From assembly GCF_000173415.1 (NCBI RefSeq), contig NZ_ABXW01000062.1:124001-188000 (forward strand): 64,000 nucleotides of DNA, given 5' to 3'. Made by a program: the position numbers and the translations under genes. The notes under the pieces were generated by a model. The model made no database searches. It worked only from the letters and a program-made list of their open reading frames with translations, and was not told where the DNA came from. The stretch is from Providencia alcalifaciens DSM 30120. Lineage in GTDB: Bacteria; Pseudomonadota; Gammaproteobacteria; Enterobacterales; Enterobacteriaceae. Positions 16,433 to 24,675 of the stretch are shown piece after piece. Within the stretch, counting starts at the first letter, position 1. Each line of letters starts with the position of its first letter.

Positions 16433-18490
16433 TTAATCCTTCCTATAGTGATAAGCCTCAAAACCTCCGGCGCTAAGCGGGAGATCTAAAGCCCATTCGG
16501 GGTTAGTAGCAAGTAACTCAGATAAGTGTTCATGATTGAATGCGGGGTTATCGGGAGCCTCAGTCAATACTTCATCATGTACTGTGAGCACGATGTCATA
16601 GCCGTGATCTTCAATTGTTGGCATGTTACCCGCGAGAACATCACGCGCTGCTGCTTGGGTTACGTTCTCCACCAATTTCCCACCGTAGGTTTTCAAACGC
16701 TGCCATTTGCGGCTATACGGGTTAACGCCCATATAACTGATTTGACCGTTATCATTACGCGGGGATGGGTAGCAAACTGCACGACCCGAAGGTAAAACAA
16801 TACGTAACCATGCTTTATCACGTCTAACTTTAAGCTTACGGCAAGGAAAGGTGATCCCCGGAGACGAAATTGCATGACGTACGGTATCTTCTAACTCATA
16901 CCAGAAAGAGACCGTTTCGGGATGAGCATTTCGCCACATGCGCTTAAGTGAATCGCAGGTGATAAATACTGTTTCACTTAGCCCGTAGGTTTTCTTGGTT
17001 TCAACGGATTTTTGATACCAGCTAAGCGCATCGTGTTTTACTTTTGGTGGAATGTTAGGTAATGCGGCTTCGGCAAGTTCATCTAAATCTAGACTATATG
17101 TGAGGGCGAATGTTAAAAATGCTGCAACTCCGCCGCCGTATCCTAAGCCTAGTTCCATCACTTTACCGATTTGGCGCATATGTTTATCAACATCCTCAGG
17201 AGAAATATTGAATGCTCGAGCATAGGCTAATTTATAGAGGTCAGCGCCGATGCCTTTATCGAATTCACTGAACGCTGTAATCTTCCACGCTTCACCTGCT
17301 AGCCAAGCGAGCATACGTCCCTCGATATTCGAAAGGTCAGAGACAACGAGCTTTTTACCCTCTGGCGCCATAATGCAACCACGCAAAGTCGAACTGGTCA
17401 GTTGCATAATGTCATCGTAAATGAGATCTGCACATCCTGCCTTTAATGCTTCAATACCCTTATCAATGGTATTTTGGTCGAGTGTTGGCCTTGGTAAATT
17501 TTGAGGTTGAAACAAGCGACCTGCCCAACGACCAGTGCGAGAAGCACCGCAAAATTGCAATGTTCCGCGTAAACGACCATCGGAGCTTACACCATTCATC
17601 AGCGCTTTGTACTTACTGGTGCTGGTGGTACTGGACTGTAATCGTATGGCTAATAGCTCACGTAACGGCAAAGGAATATCCGGATCATTGATACGGCGTT
17701 CTAATGTGCTTTTTTGCATATCAGGCAAGTCGACCCCAAAAGCGGCAGAGATATGTTGTAACAGCGCATCACGCTGTGTTGCTGCTTGCACTTCATTATC
17801 TGTCAAATCTTGGGTAAGTTTGGCTAAGCGCTTTTGCTCAATTTCAACTGCTTCAATGGCTGCGGTGGCGAGTTGAATATCCATATACACACCGCGATCG
17901 TTAATTCGTTGGTCACGATGCCAGTGTTCTAACTCATTGTCGCAGTAATTCCAACTTGGTAAACGCTTATGCACTTCACGCATGGCTTCGATATCTAGCC
18001 CCGCGTAAGCAACAAAACGCTTCCATTCTTCGGGATGGGTTTTACTTGTGGCACGACGTAATGCTGAGTTTTTAGGTCGAGGCTTACAAAATAACTGTAT
18101 TAGGGCCTTACCCTCTTTATCTTTGGCTTTATCCAAAGGAACGCCAAGTACTTCACATAATGCGCCTAAAGCACCGGGTAGACCGTGTGCTAGTGCTTGT
18201 ACCATCGTATCACGCCAACGACTAACATCTATTTTGATACCGCTATGGTTGAGCATGGTGCGGTCAAAATGGCTGTTATGCGCATAAATAATAGTGTTAG
18301 GGTCTGATAACGCTTGCTTTAATTCAGTAGGTATAGGGGATTTATCTGTAACATCCCACACTTGAACTAAATTGTTGTTTAACGCCCAAGCAAAAAGCAT
18401 AATTTCAACAGTTTCCGCATAAGAATGCGTGCCGTATTTAATTGGCTTTTCACTGAATGTTTCGAGGTCGAGCCAGAGTGTATTTTTCAT
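16433..18490 (-). CDS. Phage family A DNA polymerase
   Basis: The 685-residue protein is a T7-like PolA with a 3'-5' exonuclease. Exo motifs are [10 protein letters not shown] (Asp8, Glu10), [11 protein letters not shown] and [10 protein letters not shown]. Polymerase motif A is [14 protein letters not shown], motif B is [18 protein letters not shown], and motif C is [11 protein letters not shown]. It is full length for phage enzymes that lack the 5' nuclease domain. It should replicate the phage genome with the VirE-type primase/helicase and the DUF2815 protein. Confidence 0.96.
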   Translation of the reverse strand: MKNTLWLDLETFSEKPIKYGTHSYAETVEIMLFAWALNNNLVQVWDVTDKSPIPTELKQALSDPNTIIYAHNSHFDRTMLNHSGIKIDVSRWRDTMVQALAHGLPGALGALCEVLGVPLDKAKDKEGKALIQLFCKPRPKNSALRRATSKTHPEEWKRFVAYAGLDIEAMREVHKRLPSWNYCDNELEHWHRDQRINDRGVYMDIQLATAAIEAVEIEQKRLAKLTQDLTDNEVQAATQRDALLQHISAAFGVDLPDMQKSTLERRINDPDIPLPLRELLAIRLQSSTTSTSKYKALMNGVSSDGRLRGTLQFCGASRTGRWAGRLFQPQNLPRPTLDQNTIDKGIEALKAGCADLIYDDIMQLTSSTLRGCIMAPEGKKLVVSDLSNIEGRMLAWLAGEAWKITAFSEFDKGIGADLYKLAYARAFNISPEDVDKHMRQIGKVMELGLGYGGGVAAFLTFALTYSLDLDELAEAALPNIPPKVKHDALSWYQKSVETKKTYGLSETVFITCDSLKRMWRNAHPETVSFWYELEDTVRHAISSPGITFPCRKLKVRRDKAWLRIVLPSGRAVCYPSPRNDNGQISYMGVNPYSRKWQRLKTYGGKLVENVTQAAARDVLAGNMPTIEDHGYDIVLTVHDEVLTEAPDNPAFNHEHLSELLATNPEWALDLPLSAGGFEAYHYRKD

Positions 18491-18512
18491 ATTGTATAAA
18501 TTAAGGTTTGTT

Positions 18513-19079
18513 ATGATTTTAAAAAAGATAGATGGACGTTTGATTATTTCTATTGCTTCATTATTAATTGCTTTTTTCTCTCTTTTTATAAGCTATCAAC
18601 AATATAATTCTCAAAATATAAATTACGAAAAAGAGGTCCAGCCTTATGTCACCATCGTCCCTACGATTGATCCCGAAGTAAATAAGCAACTAGGGTTTTA
18701 TTTTTTTAATGGGGGGTTAGGGGTTGCTTATGTAAATGAATTAAAGGTTACAGATTCTAGTGGGATGGAAACAAATTTGACTTCTTTCGGGAGACATCCA
18801 ACAAAAGTATTAAAATCTATAATTGATGATGGTGATAGTTATTTACGGTATGGAATGCCGATAAAAGGAACACCTATTGTTATAAATACAATGGAACCTT
18901 TTATTACTTGTAATAATACCGAAAATTATAGATTCAATTGTGTTCCTTTTACTAAATATATGGAAAAGGCCATGGGTGACAATATTTATAACTTTGAAAT
19001 TACTTTAATTTATAGTTCTATTTACGGGAAGAAATACGAATATTCCTTCCCGTCTAATATAACAAGAGAACTAGATTAG
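18513..19079 (+). CDS. One-helix membrane protein of unknown function, probable cargo
   Basis: I start at ATG 18513, preceded by AAGG, giving 188 residues. A single membrane segment covers about residues 10-32 ([17 protein letters not shown]), and the rest is likely extracytoplasmic or cytoplasmic beta-rich sequence with two cysteines. The gene is AT-rich and on the opposite strand from the polymerase and DUF2815 genes, whose ends it abuts or overlaps. Opposite strand and different base composition suggest later insertion. I do not recognise the family; superinfection exclusion is one possibility. Confidence 0.7.
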   Translation: MILKKIDGRLIISIASLLIAFFSLFISYQQYNSQNINYEKEVQPYVTIVPTIDPEVNKQLGFYFFNGGLGVAYVNELKVTDSSGMETNLTSFGRHPTKVLKSIIDDGDSYLRYGMPIKGTPIVINTMEPFITCNNTENYRFNCVPFTKYMEKAMGDNIYNFEITLIYSSIYGKKYEYSFPSNITRELD

Positions 19080-19622
19080 AGATTCTTCCTCTTCGGCGAC
19101 ACTTAAGTCGTCGAAGTCATCTTCACTCGCGACACCGCCACCTGCGAAGGCGTCACCATCACGGAAGAACTGAACACCACCAAGTGAAGCTGAAATACCT
19201 TTGCCTTGGTTGTCGTAGGCAAAAATAGTGATAGTTGCATTGACGTAGCAGCCTGAGTAGGGGCGTCCATCTTGTGCAGTTAACGGAGTGCGGTCACGGT
19301 CAATAACAAGCGGTCGCGCTTTGTTGCTTGCACCGATGTACATATGATCTGCATAACCGTCGTACTCAATCTTCTCGTCACCATCGCGGAAGTTAAAGCG
19401 CATTGAATTACCGCGAATGGATTTGAGAACCGCATCGGCTTTGGCTCCCCATTTTGCTGTAGCCACTTGTTTAATCGCACTTTCAATCGCTTCGATTAAA
19501 TCTGTGCGATTTTTTGGGATGAGAAACGTAGCGCGGAATTTGTAATCGCCTTGCCCGTTAACTTGGGTTGCTTCGAATAGGTCAGGGAATGCCAAGCGGA
19601 CGTTGGATAATTTAACTTTCAT
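19071..19622 (-). CDS. DUF2815 ssDNA-binding protein
   Basis: The 183-residue protein belongs to the DUF2815 family, whose members resemble T7 gp2.5-type single-stranded DNA-binding proteins. The OB-fold region covers about 1-155 and ends in SGCYVNATITIFAY and GVQFFRDGDAF. The C-terminal tail is very acidic ([17 protein letters not shown]), as in SSBs that recruit partners. It is encoded between the DUF2800 nuclease and the polymerase, the usual order for this replication module. Confidence 0.92.
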   Translation of the reverse strand: MKVKLSNVRLAFPDLFEATQVNGQGDYKFRATFLIPKNRTDLIEAIESAIKQVATAKWGAKADAVLKSIRGNSMRFNFRDGDEKIEYDGYADHMYIGASNKARPLVIDRDRTPLTAQDGRPYSGCYVNATITIFAYDNQGKGISASLGGVQFFRDGDAFAGGGVASEDDFDDLSVAEEEESLI

Positions 19623-19637
19623 ATTGGGTACCTTTAA

Positions 19638-20924
19638 TTAAATGAGGTCAGCGGCGAGTGAATCGTCGCTTACATCGTCGAAATCGTTTTCTGGGTTGAT
19701 GACAAGAGCGGGGCGTGGATCTGATTCAAATGCAACAACGGGTTTACCTTCGGCTCGGGTAATGAGCGATTCTAGTTTTGTCCAGCGACGAGGGTTGTCT
19801 TTCTTGATTAGCTTTTCGGCTTGCGTAGGGCTAATCAACTTCATGTTGTACATTTCTTCACGCTTAAGTCTGAAGGCTTTTAATGTGGCTTCAGCTTCGG
19901 TTTCATTGCCCCAAGTGCGGTTACCTAATTTACCTGTGACCAGTTTTAATCCTGGTATGGTGTGCCCAGAGTTGAGTTCGTCAGAGACACGAATACGTAA
20001 GGTCTTGCAGAAGTTCTCTACAAAATCGAGGCCTTTGTAAATCTCAGCTAACTGAGATGGTTTAAGTACAGTGATACGTTGCGGTGCTTCGCTAAGCTGC
20101 CCTTCCAGTGGTGCGGTTAAATCAACAAAGTCACCTTTCACCAGTTCAAGAGCGTGTTGTGCTTCGGCTGCACATAAACCGCCTTTGGCTTTACAGAAGC
20201 GACACTGTTTTTCACCCGGATTGAAGCTTGTTGGTGGCAGTGTATTTACGCCTTCACATTCAGCTATTGAGCAAGTAACAACCGCTTCGGTAGCTGCTTC
20301 TTTTGCTCTCTCACCAAAAGCAATTAGCTCATCAACTGTTAGCGCCCACTCTGAAACGTGATTTAAGCGTGGCTGGTGGATGAATAAACGAACGGTTTTG
20401 AAGTCGTAAAGCATACTGAATTGGTCTAAAGCACCTAAGGCATAAAGCTGTAATTGCTCATTGTTTTCAGCGTCAACTTTAACGCCTTTGCCGTATTTCA
20501 AATCGTGAATTTGTAGTTCATCAGGATCTAAAATAATGGCATCGGCGGTACCGAATGAGTTTTCAACACCAATGACATCCGAGAAATCAACTTTCTGCTC
20601 AATTAACAGCTCTTTGCCCTCGGCTAATGACCAAACAGTTTCGACATATTGTCCTACGGCTTCGACCATTTCTTCGTTAACTTGAGGTGTATCCGCTTGG
20701 TTTAACGGATAAGTCCCTAAGTAATCAGAGGTGTTCTGTCCTAAATTACCTGAGCCTTCTTGTCGGTTGCGTAAAACACATTCACCCAAAGCATGGGCGG
20801 CCGTACCTTCTACTGCAAAAGGTGAGCCTTTATCAGGAACCGTTGATTCTAAGGCTAAACTCCCACTGCACACCATCCAGCGGTGCGCCGATGATGGGGA
20901 GAGCCGTGCATGGATATCAGGCAT
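19638..20924 (-). CDS. DUF2800 family nuclease (RecB/Cas4-like)
   Basis: The 428-residue protein matches DUF2800, a PD-(D/E)XK family related to RecB/Cas4 exonucleases. Features are [14 protein letters not shown] at the N-terminus, [12 protein letters not shown], the catalytic core [21 protein letters not shown] (D, D, K), and a C-terminal cysteine cluster [11 protein letters not shown] that could hold an iron-sulfur cluster with an upstream cysteine. It probably processes DNA ends for phage recombination or replication with the DUF2815 protein. Confidence 0.92.
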   Translation of the reverse strand: MPDIHARLSPSSAHRWMVCSGSLALESTVPDKGSPFAVEGTAAHALGECVLRNRQEGSGNLGQNTSDYLGTYPLNQADTPQVNEEMVEAVGQYVETVWSLAEGKELLIEQKVDFSDVIGVENSFGTADAIILDPDELQIHDLKYGKGVKVDAENNEQLQLYALGALDQFSMLYDFKTVRLFIHQPRLNHVSEWALTVDELIAFGERAKEAATEAVVTCSIAECEGVNTLPPTSFNPGEKQCRFCKAKGGLCAAEAQHALELVKGDFVDLTAPLEGQLSEAPQRITVLKPSQLAEIYKGLDFVENFCKTLRIRVSDELNSGHTIPGLKLVTGKLGNRTWGNETEAEATLKAFRLKREEMYNMKLISPTQAEKLIKKDNPRRWTKLESLITRAEGKPVVAFESDPRPALVINPENDFDDVSDDSLAADLI

Positions 20925-21680
<756 letters not shown>

Positions 21681-21689
21681 TTTGATACC

Positions 21690-21824
21690 TCAAAGATACA
21701 AGGTGATAGGGAAGGTGGTATTAGGGTTTTGTTTAAGGGCTTCACGTTTTTGTTGATAACGTAAACGGCGAACGTTGTTATTCATCGGAAATTTATCCGA
21801 TGGCAAAATTTGGGCTTTTTTCAT
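21690..21824 (-). CDS. Small basic phage protein, 44 residues
   Basis: The open frame encodes MKKAQILPSDKFPMNNNVRR and continues basic to a TGA at 21690. It has a GGA nine bases before its ATG and fits neatly between the Nmad5-like gene and the 251-residue gene on the same strand. Arg and Lys are abundant, so it may bind nucleic acid. No family is recognised. Confidence 0.6.
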   Translation of the reverse strand: MKKAQILPSDKFPMNNNVRRLRYQQKREALKQNPNTTFPITLYL

Positions 21825-21852
21825 TGAATTATTTCCGATGGATAATAAAGGT

Positions 21853-22473
21853 TTATTTTTTATCAGTTGGTAAACCGATTAATTTATTTAAGTCTTCAAC
21901 TTGAAGTGCGGGTAACGTAGAAGTTGATTTACTAATATCAGTTGGGATAAGTTCTTTCGATTCCGGCCATATTTCAATGAGTCGTTTAATTGTAGTTACT
22001 GAATTTAAAGCAACCTGCACGGTTGTGTTTATTTCGGTTTCTTTCTCTTTAAGCTTATTTTCTTTTTGAGTGAGTTTTTCAAAGCGTTTACTTAATTCGT
22101 GGTCAGCAGGGAATAAACACTTATTATCATCAGGAGTTAATAAATAGATATCCTCACCATTATTATCTTTGCCATATCGCAAGCGTACTCGCTGCCCCCC
22201 AAAGGCAGGACGAAGTGAATTACTTTCCGCATTGTACACGCCTATATAAGAATTCACTTCTTCCTCAAGCATTTTTAAATTAGATATAGCTACTTCTAAT
22301 ATTAACTCCATTTTTTTTGCTTTATCTTCACCGCCTAAAGCTTCCATTCGAACATCTAACGCGAATTGGTTAAATTCTTTTTTCAACTCTTCTTTTTGTT
22401 TAAAAACACCAGCTTTAGCCAGCGCATTATTTTTAATACTATCTTTAATTGCATTAGTTAATCGTACAGTCAT
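21853..22473 (-). CDS. Nmad5-like protein, first gene after the structured leader
   Basis: The 206-residue protein starts MTVRLTNAIKDSIKNNAL, which resembles the Nmad5 family (nucleotide-modification-associated domain 5) found in phages. It is helical and charged, with a coiled-coil-like stretch near residues 130-150 and a conserved-looking FGGQRVRLRYG centre. A role linked to modified bases is known only by genomic association in that family. Its ATG is 26 nt downstream of the large inverted repeat described at 22499-22687. Confidence 0.6.
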   Translation of the reverse strand: MTVRLTNAIKDSIKNNALAKAGVFKQKEELKKEFNQFALDVRMEALGGEDKAKKMELILEVAISNLKMLEEEVNSYIGVYNAESNSLRPAFGGQRVRLRYGKDNNGEDIYLLTPDDNKCLFPADHELSKRFEKLTQKENKLKEKETEINTTVQVALNSVTTIKRLIEIWPESKELIPTDISKSTSTLPALQVEDLNKLIGLPTDKK

Positions 22474-22498
22474 GGTTTCTGTCCTTAATTAAAGGTAA

Positions 22499-22687
22499 TT
22501 AATTTTAGTGATTGGCGGTAGGTGCTGATCTCCTACTTACGTGACGGGATTCGAACCCGCAACCCTAGCTTTATGGCCTCGCTCTACCTTTGAGCTACAC
22601 GCTAACAATCGGTACACTCGGCCTAGGAACCCGATCACCCTCATGCTTAGCTAATCAGTCTTAGCATTCACCAATCACTAAAATTAA
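22499..22687 (-). ncRNA. Large multi-hairpin structured leader RNA of the left operon
   Basis: Seventeen-base arms at 22499-22515 and 22671-22687 are perfectly complementary and enclose about 155 nt. Inside, several local hairpins can form: GTAGG/CCTAC (around 22518-22536), a T-arm-like ACGGG-ATTCGAA-CCCGC, a D-arm-like GCTC/GAGC, ATCGG/CCGAT, and ATGCT/AGCAT. The element ends 26 nt before the Nmad5-like start on the minus strand, so it is in the 5' leader of the leftward operon. No open frame explains it. The fold is inferred by eye from complementarity. Confidence 0.6.
22537..22604 (-). ncRNA. Degenerate tRNA-like domain
   Basis: On the minus strand the 5' segment TAGCGTG can pair with CACGTAA. 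It is followed by TA, the D arm GCTCAAAGGTAGAGC and, 20 nt later, the T arm GCGGGTTCGAATCCCGT. The D and T arms match the tRNA consensus. The middle 20 nt do not form a proper anticodon stem, no CCA follows, and the length is only 68 nt. It is better called a tRNA-like relic or mimic than a working tRNA. Confidence 0.6.
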
Positions 22688-22758
22688 CTGATGCCTGAAC
22701 TATCTTTACCTCATCAGGCGGCTGAGGTTCCTACATTCCGCAACGTAAGAAGTTTGTG

Positions 22759-22764
22759 TATAAT
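22759..22764 (+). promoter_or_regulatory. -10 element for the 22802 gene
   Basis: A perfect TATAAT lies 38 bp upstream of the ATG at 22802 on the plus strand. The -35 region is poor. The ribosome site is AAAAGGA. Confidence 0.5.
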
Positions 22765-22801
22765 TCATCCACCGCAACGTAATAAAAGGATTGAATTATT
22801 T

Positions 22802-23293
22802 ATGTCCGAAGAAAAAGGGATAGTTGGTAAAATTACCGACATGATTTCTGGTTCGGGAAGTTTTTTAAAATCAGCATTTGGTACGGTTAAAGAAATTCAA
22901 GAAATGCATGTGGATTATGCAACTAAAGAAAAAACTTATGAGTTGCTTGATAAAATGTACGAAGCTAAAAACCAGCAAATGGAATTACAAGATCTTCTTA
23001 TAGTGGCTAAAAATCGCATCATTGAGCTTGAAGACATTATAAATCAACGTGCTGACTGGGAAGAGGAAAAATCTAACTATGAACTTTATTACCCAATGCC
23101 TGCTACTGTTGTTTACAAACTCAAGATAGATAGCAAATCGAATCAAAAACCTCACTATCTTTGTACTAAATGCTATGGCGCGCATATGAAGTCGATACTT
23201 CAGTATAAAACTCTCGGTGGAATGGGGGGAATTGCTATCCTTATTTGCCATACTTGCTCCTCTGAGTATAAATTTCTGAATAAAGATCTTTAA
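22802..23293 (+). CDS. Coiled-coil protein with C-terminal zinc ribbon
   Basis: I start at ATG 22802 (MSEEKGIVGKITDM), giving 163 residues. A helical, probably coiled-coil region covers about 35-95, and the C-terminus has CTKCYGAHM and CHTC, a likely four-cysteine zinc ribbon. I do not recognise the function. It is read toward the repressor gene and against the leftward PL transcript, and has its own promoter and terminator, so it is an independent unit probably expressed in the lysogen. That suits an immunity or exclusion cargo gene, but this is inference. Confidence 0.7.
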   Translation: MSEEKGIVGKITDMISGSGSFLKSAFGTVKEIQEMHVDYATKEKTYELLDKMYEAKNQQMELQDLLIVAKNRIIELEDIINQRADWEEEKSNYELYYPMPATVVYKLKIDSKSNQKPHYLCTKCYGAHMKSILQYKTLGGMGGIAILICHTCSSEYKFLNKDL

Positions 23294-23312
23294 AGCAAAT
23301 CTATTACTCACC

Positions 23313-23348
23313 ATAGGCCACTCATTGAATGGCCTATAATTAGTTTTT
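23313..23348 (+). terminator. Terminator after the 22802 gene
   Basis: ATAGGCCA-CTCATTGAA-TGGCCTAT forms an 8-bp stem, followed after a few bases by a T run (AATTAGTTTTT). It acts only on the plus strand, since no T run follows on the other side, so it should not stop the PL transcript. Confidence 0.8.
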
Positions 23349-23510
23349 CTGCGTTTGTACAAACCCTAAATGCCAGTGTTGCCCATTCCTTGCCGTTCTC
23401 ACTCTCGTGCGGAAGTAACCTTCTTAACAAACAGATCGTGCCTGTTAATACGTCGCATTTTTGCGTAGGGGTCTAAACAGATGGCTTTGTACTGTTCCGA
23501 CTTTCTAGAT

Positions 23511-23522
23511 TGTTAAAGAGCA
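23511..23522 (-). promoter_or_regulatory. rrn-type boxA antitermination site
   Basis: The minus strand reads TGCTCTTTAACA, identical to the consensus boxA of bacterial ribosomal RNA operons that binds NusB-NusE. It lies about 20-30 nt downstream of the predicted PL start, where lambdoid phages keep their nut boxA. Confidence 0.75.
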
Positions 23523-23534
23523 AAAAATTACATC

Positions 23535-23593
23535 TATGCGTTTTCGTATTGTTATACAGGTTTGAATTATCATGGTCAATACCATTTCGTATA
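23535..23593 (-). promoter_or_regulatory. PL promoter with two repressor operators (OL)
   Basis: On the minus strand TTGACC (23579-23574) and TATAAC (23556-23551) are separated by exactly 17 bp, a strong sigma-70 promoter reading into the left operon. Operator-like 16-mers flank it. AATACG-AAAA-CGCATA (23550-23535) covers the start point, and TATACG-AAAT-GGTATT (23593-23578) covers the -35. Both match the TATACG-N4-CGTATA palindrome found upstream of cro. Confidence 0.75.
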
Positions 23594-23602
23594 AATTTAA
23601 AG

Positions 23603-23633
23603 AATAAAAAAAGCCACTTTGGTATAAGTGGCT
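23603..23633 (-). terminator. Repressor gene terminator
   Basis: On the minus strand AGCCACTT-ATACCA-AAGTGGCT is followed by TTTTTTT. It ends the repressor transcript before it reaches PL. Confidence 0.92.
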
Positions 23634-23659
23634 ATAACAAAATGAATTAATTTGTAGAG

Positions 23660-24334
23660 TTAATCACACTTTTCGTACCATAAGGATGGTTTTGCAATAC
23701 CTGCGACATAGTGAATTTTATCAACTTTGATTTGTTCTACTTTAATCGGTGGGTGTGCATCATTGATAGATGATAAATGAATATAACCATCTCTTTCGTA
23801 TAAGTAAGTTTTTACCATTGTTTCTTCGGTTGAAGTAACTAGTAGGACTTCATCCCCTGGTCTATAGGTGTGATTTGGTTCAATGATAACAAACTCTCCT
23901 TCTTTTATACGAGGGATCATTGAATCCCCAACACATAGAAGTGCATAAGCGTCAGGGTCACTAGTAGGCCAGTGTATGTAACCTTCTCCCATCCCTATAG
24001 GGTATTGAAGATCTGACCAACATCCACCTTCTCCTAATTGTGCTCTACCTACGACAGGGATTGATGTGTAGTTAACACTTATAGCGCTTTGGGGAACCCC
24101 GTTTTCTTTTTTGGTTAAGTCAGCATCCGTTAAGTCTGTTAAAGGTACGTGGAAAAAGTCGGCAATATTTTTGACAACGCTTATTTTAGGATCTTTTACC
24201 TCTCCACTCAGCAGTCTATGCATAGTAGGTTGATGCATTTTTAAGCGTCTAGCTAACTCAGTATGATTTGAAATACCTTTTGTATCCATCAGATGCTTTA
24301 TGTTTTTAATTAATAATTCGTTGATATCGTTCAT
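23660..24334 (-). CDS. CI-like phage repressor (HTH plus S24 peptidase)
   Basis: The 224-residue protein should maintain lysogeny. The helix-turn-helix lies at about 20-45 (HTELARRLKMHQPTMHRLL), and the LexA/CI-type S24 autopeptidase at about 90-220 with Ser138 (GDSMIPRIKEGE) and Lys175 (TMVKTYLY). The likely self-cleavage segment is VVGRAQLGEGG. The expected Ala-Gly or Cys-Gly is Leu-Gly (100-101) here. It is divergent from the Cro-like gene, with operators between, and has its own terminator. Confidence 0.93.
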   Translation of the reverse strand: MNDINELLIKNIKHLMDTKGISNHTELARRLKMHQPTMHRLLSGEVKDPKISVVKNIADFFHVPLTDLTDADLTKKENGVPQSAISVNYTSIPVVGRAQLGEGGCWSDLQYPIGMGEGYIHWPTSDPDAYALLCVGDSMIPRIKEGEFVIIEPNHTYRPGDEVLLVTSTEETMVKTYLYERDGYIHLSSINDAHPPIKVEQIKVDKIHYVAGIAKPSLWYEKCD

Positions 24335-24370
24335 TTTCTTACGACCTATGTAATTTTATAAAGTCATAAT

Positions 24371-24443
24371 TATACGTTAACGGATATTTTACGATATAAA
24401 GTAATGCAATGTTGTATTGATTTGTCTATACGAAACCGTATAG
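24371..24443. promoter_or_regulatory. OR operators and divergent PR/PRM promoters
   Basis: TATACGAAACCGTATA (24427-24442) is a perfect palindrome in the probable PR spacer: TTGATT at 24417-24422 and TATAGA at 24439-24444. TATACGTTAACGGATA (24371-24386) is a second copy overlapping TATAAT on the minus strand, the probable PRM -10. Repressor binding would switch between the two divergent promoters. AGGAG precedes the cro start. Confidence 0.7.
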
Positions 24444-24471
24444 AGTATGGGCATTATATAGGAGAATACCC

Positions 24472-24672
24472 ATGCATGATAAAAGCCCACAAGAAATGTT
24501 AGAGACTATTACTGGCTTTGGTTATACCCAAACACAAATACAAAACCTTACAGGTGTACGCCAAAGTATTTTGTCTCGTATTTTATCTGGTAAACATAAG
24601 GACCCTAGAAACTCTAACGCAAGAGCTATTGAGAAGTTATATATCGCGGTTATCAATACTCAAAAGGCTTAA
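24472..24672 (+). CDS. Cro-like helix-turn-helix protein
   Basis: The 66-residue protein is a small DNA-binding regulator whose helix-turn-helix (YTQTQIQNLTGVRQSILSRIL, split over residues 19-39) is followed by SGKHKDPR. Position, size and divergence from the S24 repressor identify it as the lytic Cro counterpart. The AGGAG at 24461-24465 is a good ribosome site. It is first in the rightward operon, three bases from the primase gene start. Confidence 0.85.
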   Translation: MHDKSPQEMLETITGFGYTQTQIQNLTGVRQSILSRILSGKHKDPRNSNARAIEKLYIAVINTQKA

Positions 24673-24675
24673 CCT

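Larger units (their letters stand above)
23308..23522 (-). other. Conserved-looking PL leader with broken Ash/Icd-like reading frames
   Basis: Downstream of boxA the minus strand reads openly as ICLDPYAKMRRINRHDLFVK and on to a TGA at 23399. One frame over it continues NGKEWATLAFRVCTNAEK to a stop at 23308. The second peptide resembles, from memory, the N-terminal part of Ash/Icd-type proteins that follow P4 and P1-like immunity RNAs. Several hairpins are present: TTAACA/TGTTAA, CCG-CAC-GAGA-GTG-AGAA-CGG and GTTTGTACAAAC. A C4/CI-type antisense RNA is possible. No good ribosome site is visible. Confidence 0.45.

Noticed and set aside
18429..18512. Upstream extension of the 18513 membrane protein gene
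   Set aside because: The extra 28 codons overlap the polymerase start antisense and lack a ribosome site, while AAGG precedes the ATG at 18513.
22537..22604. Functional tRNA gene on the minus strand
   Set aside because: D and T arms are good, but the 20 nt between them cannot form an anticodon stem, and length and 3' end are wrong.
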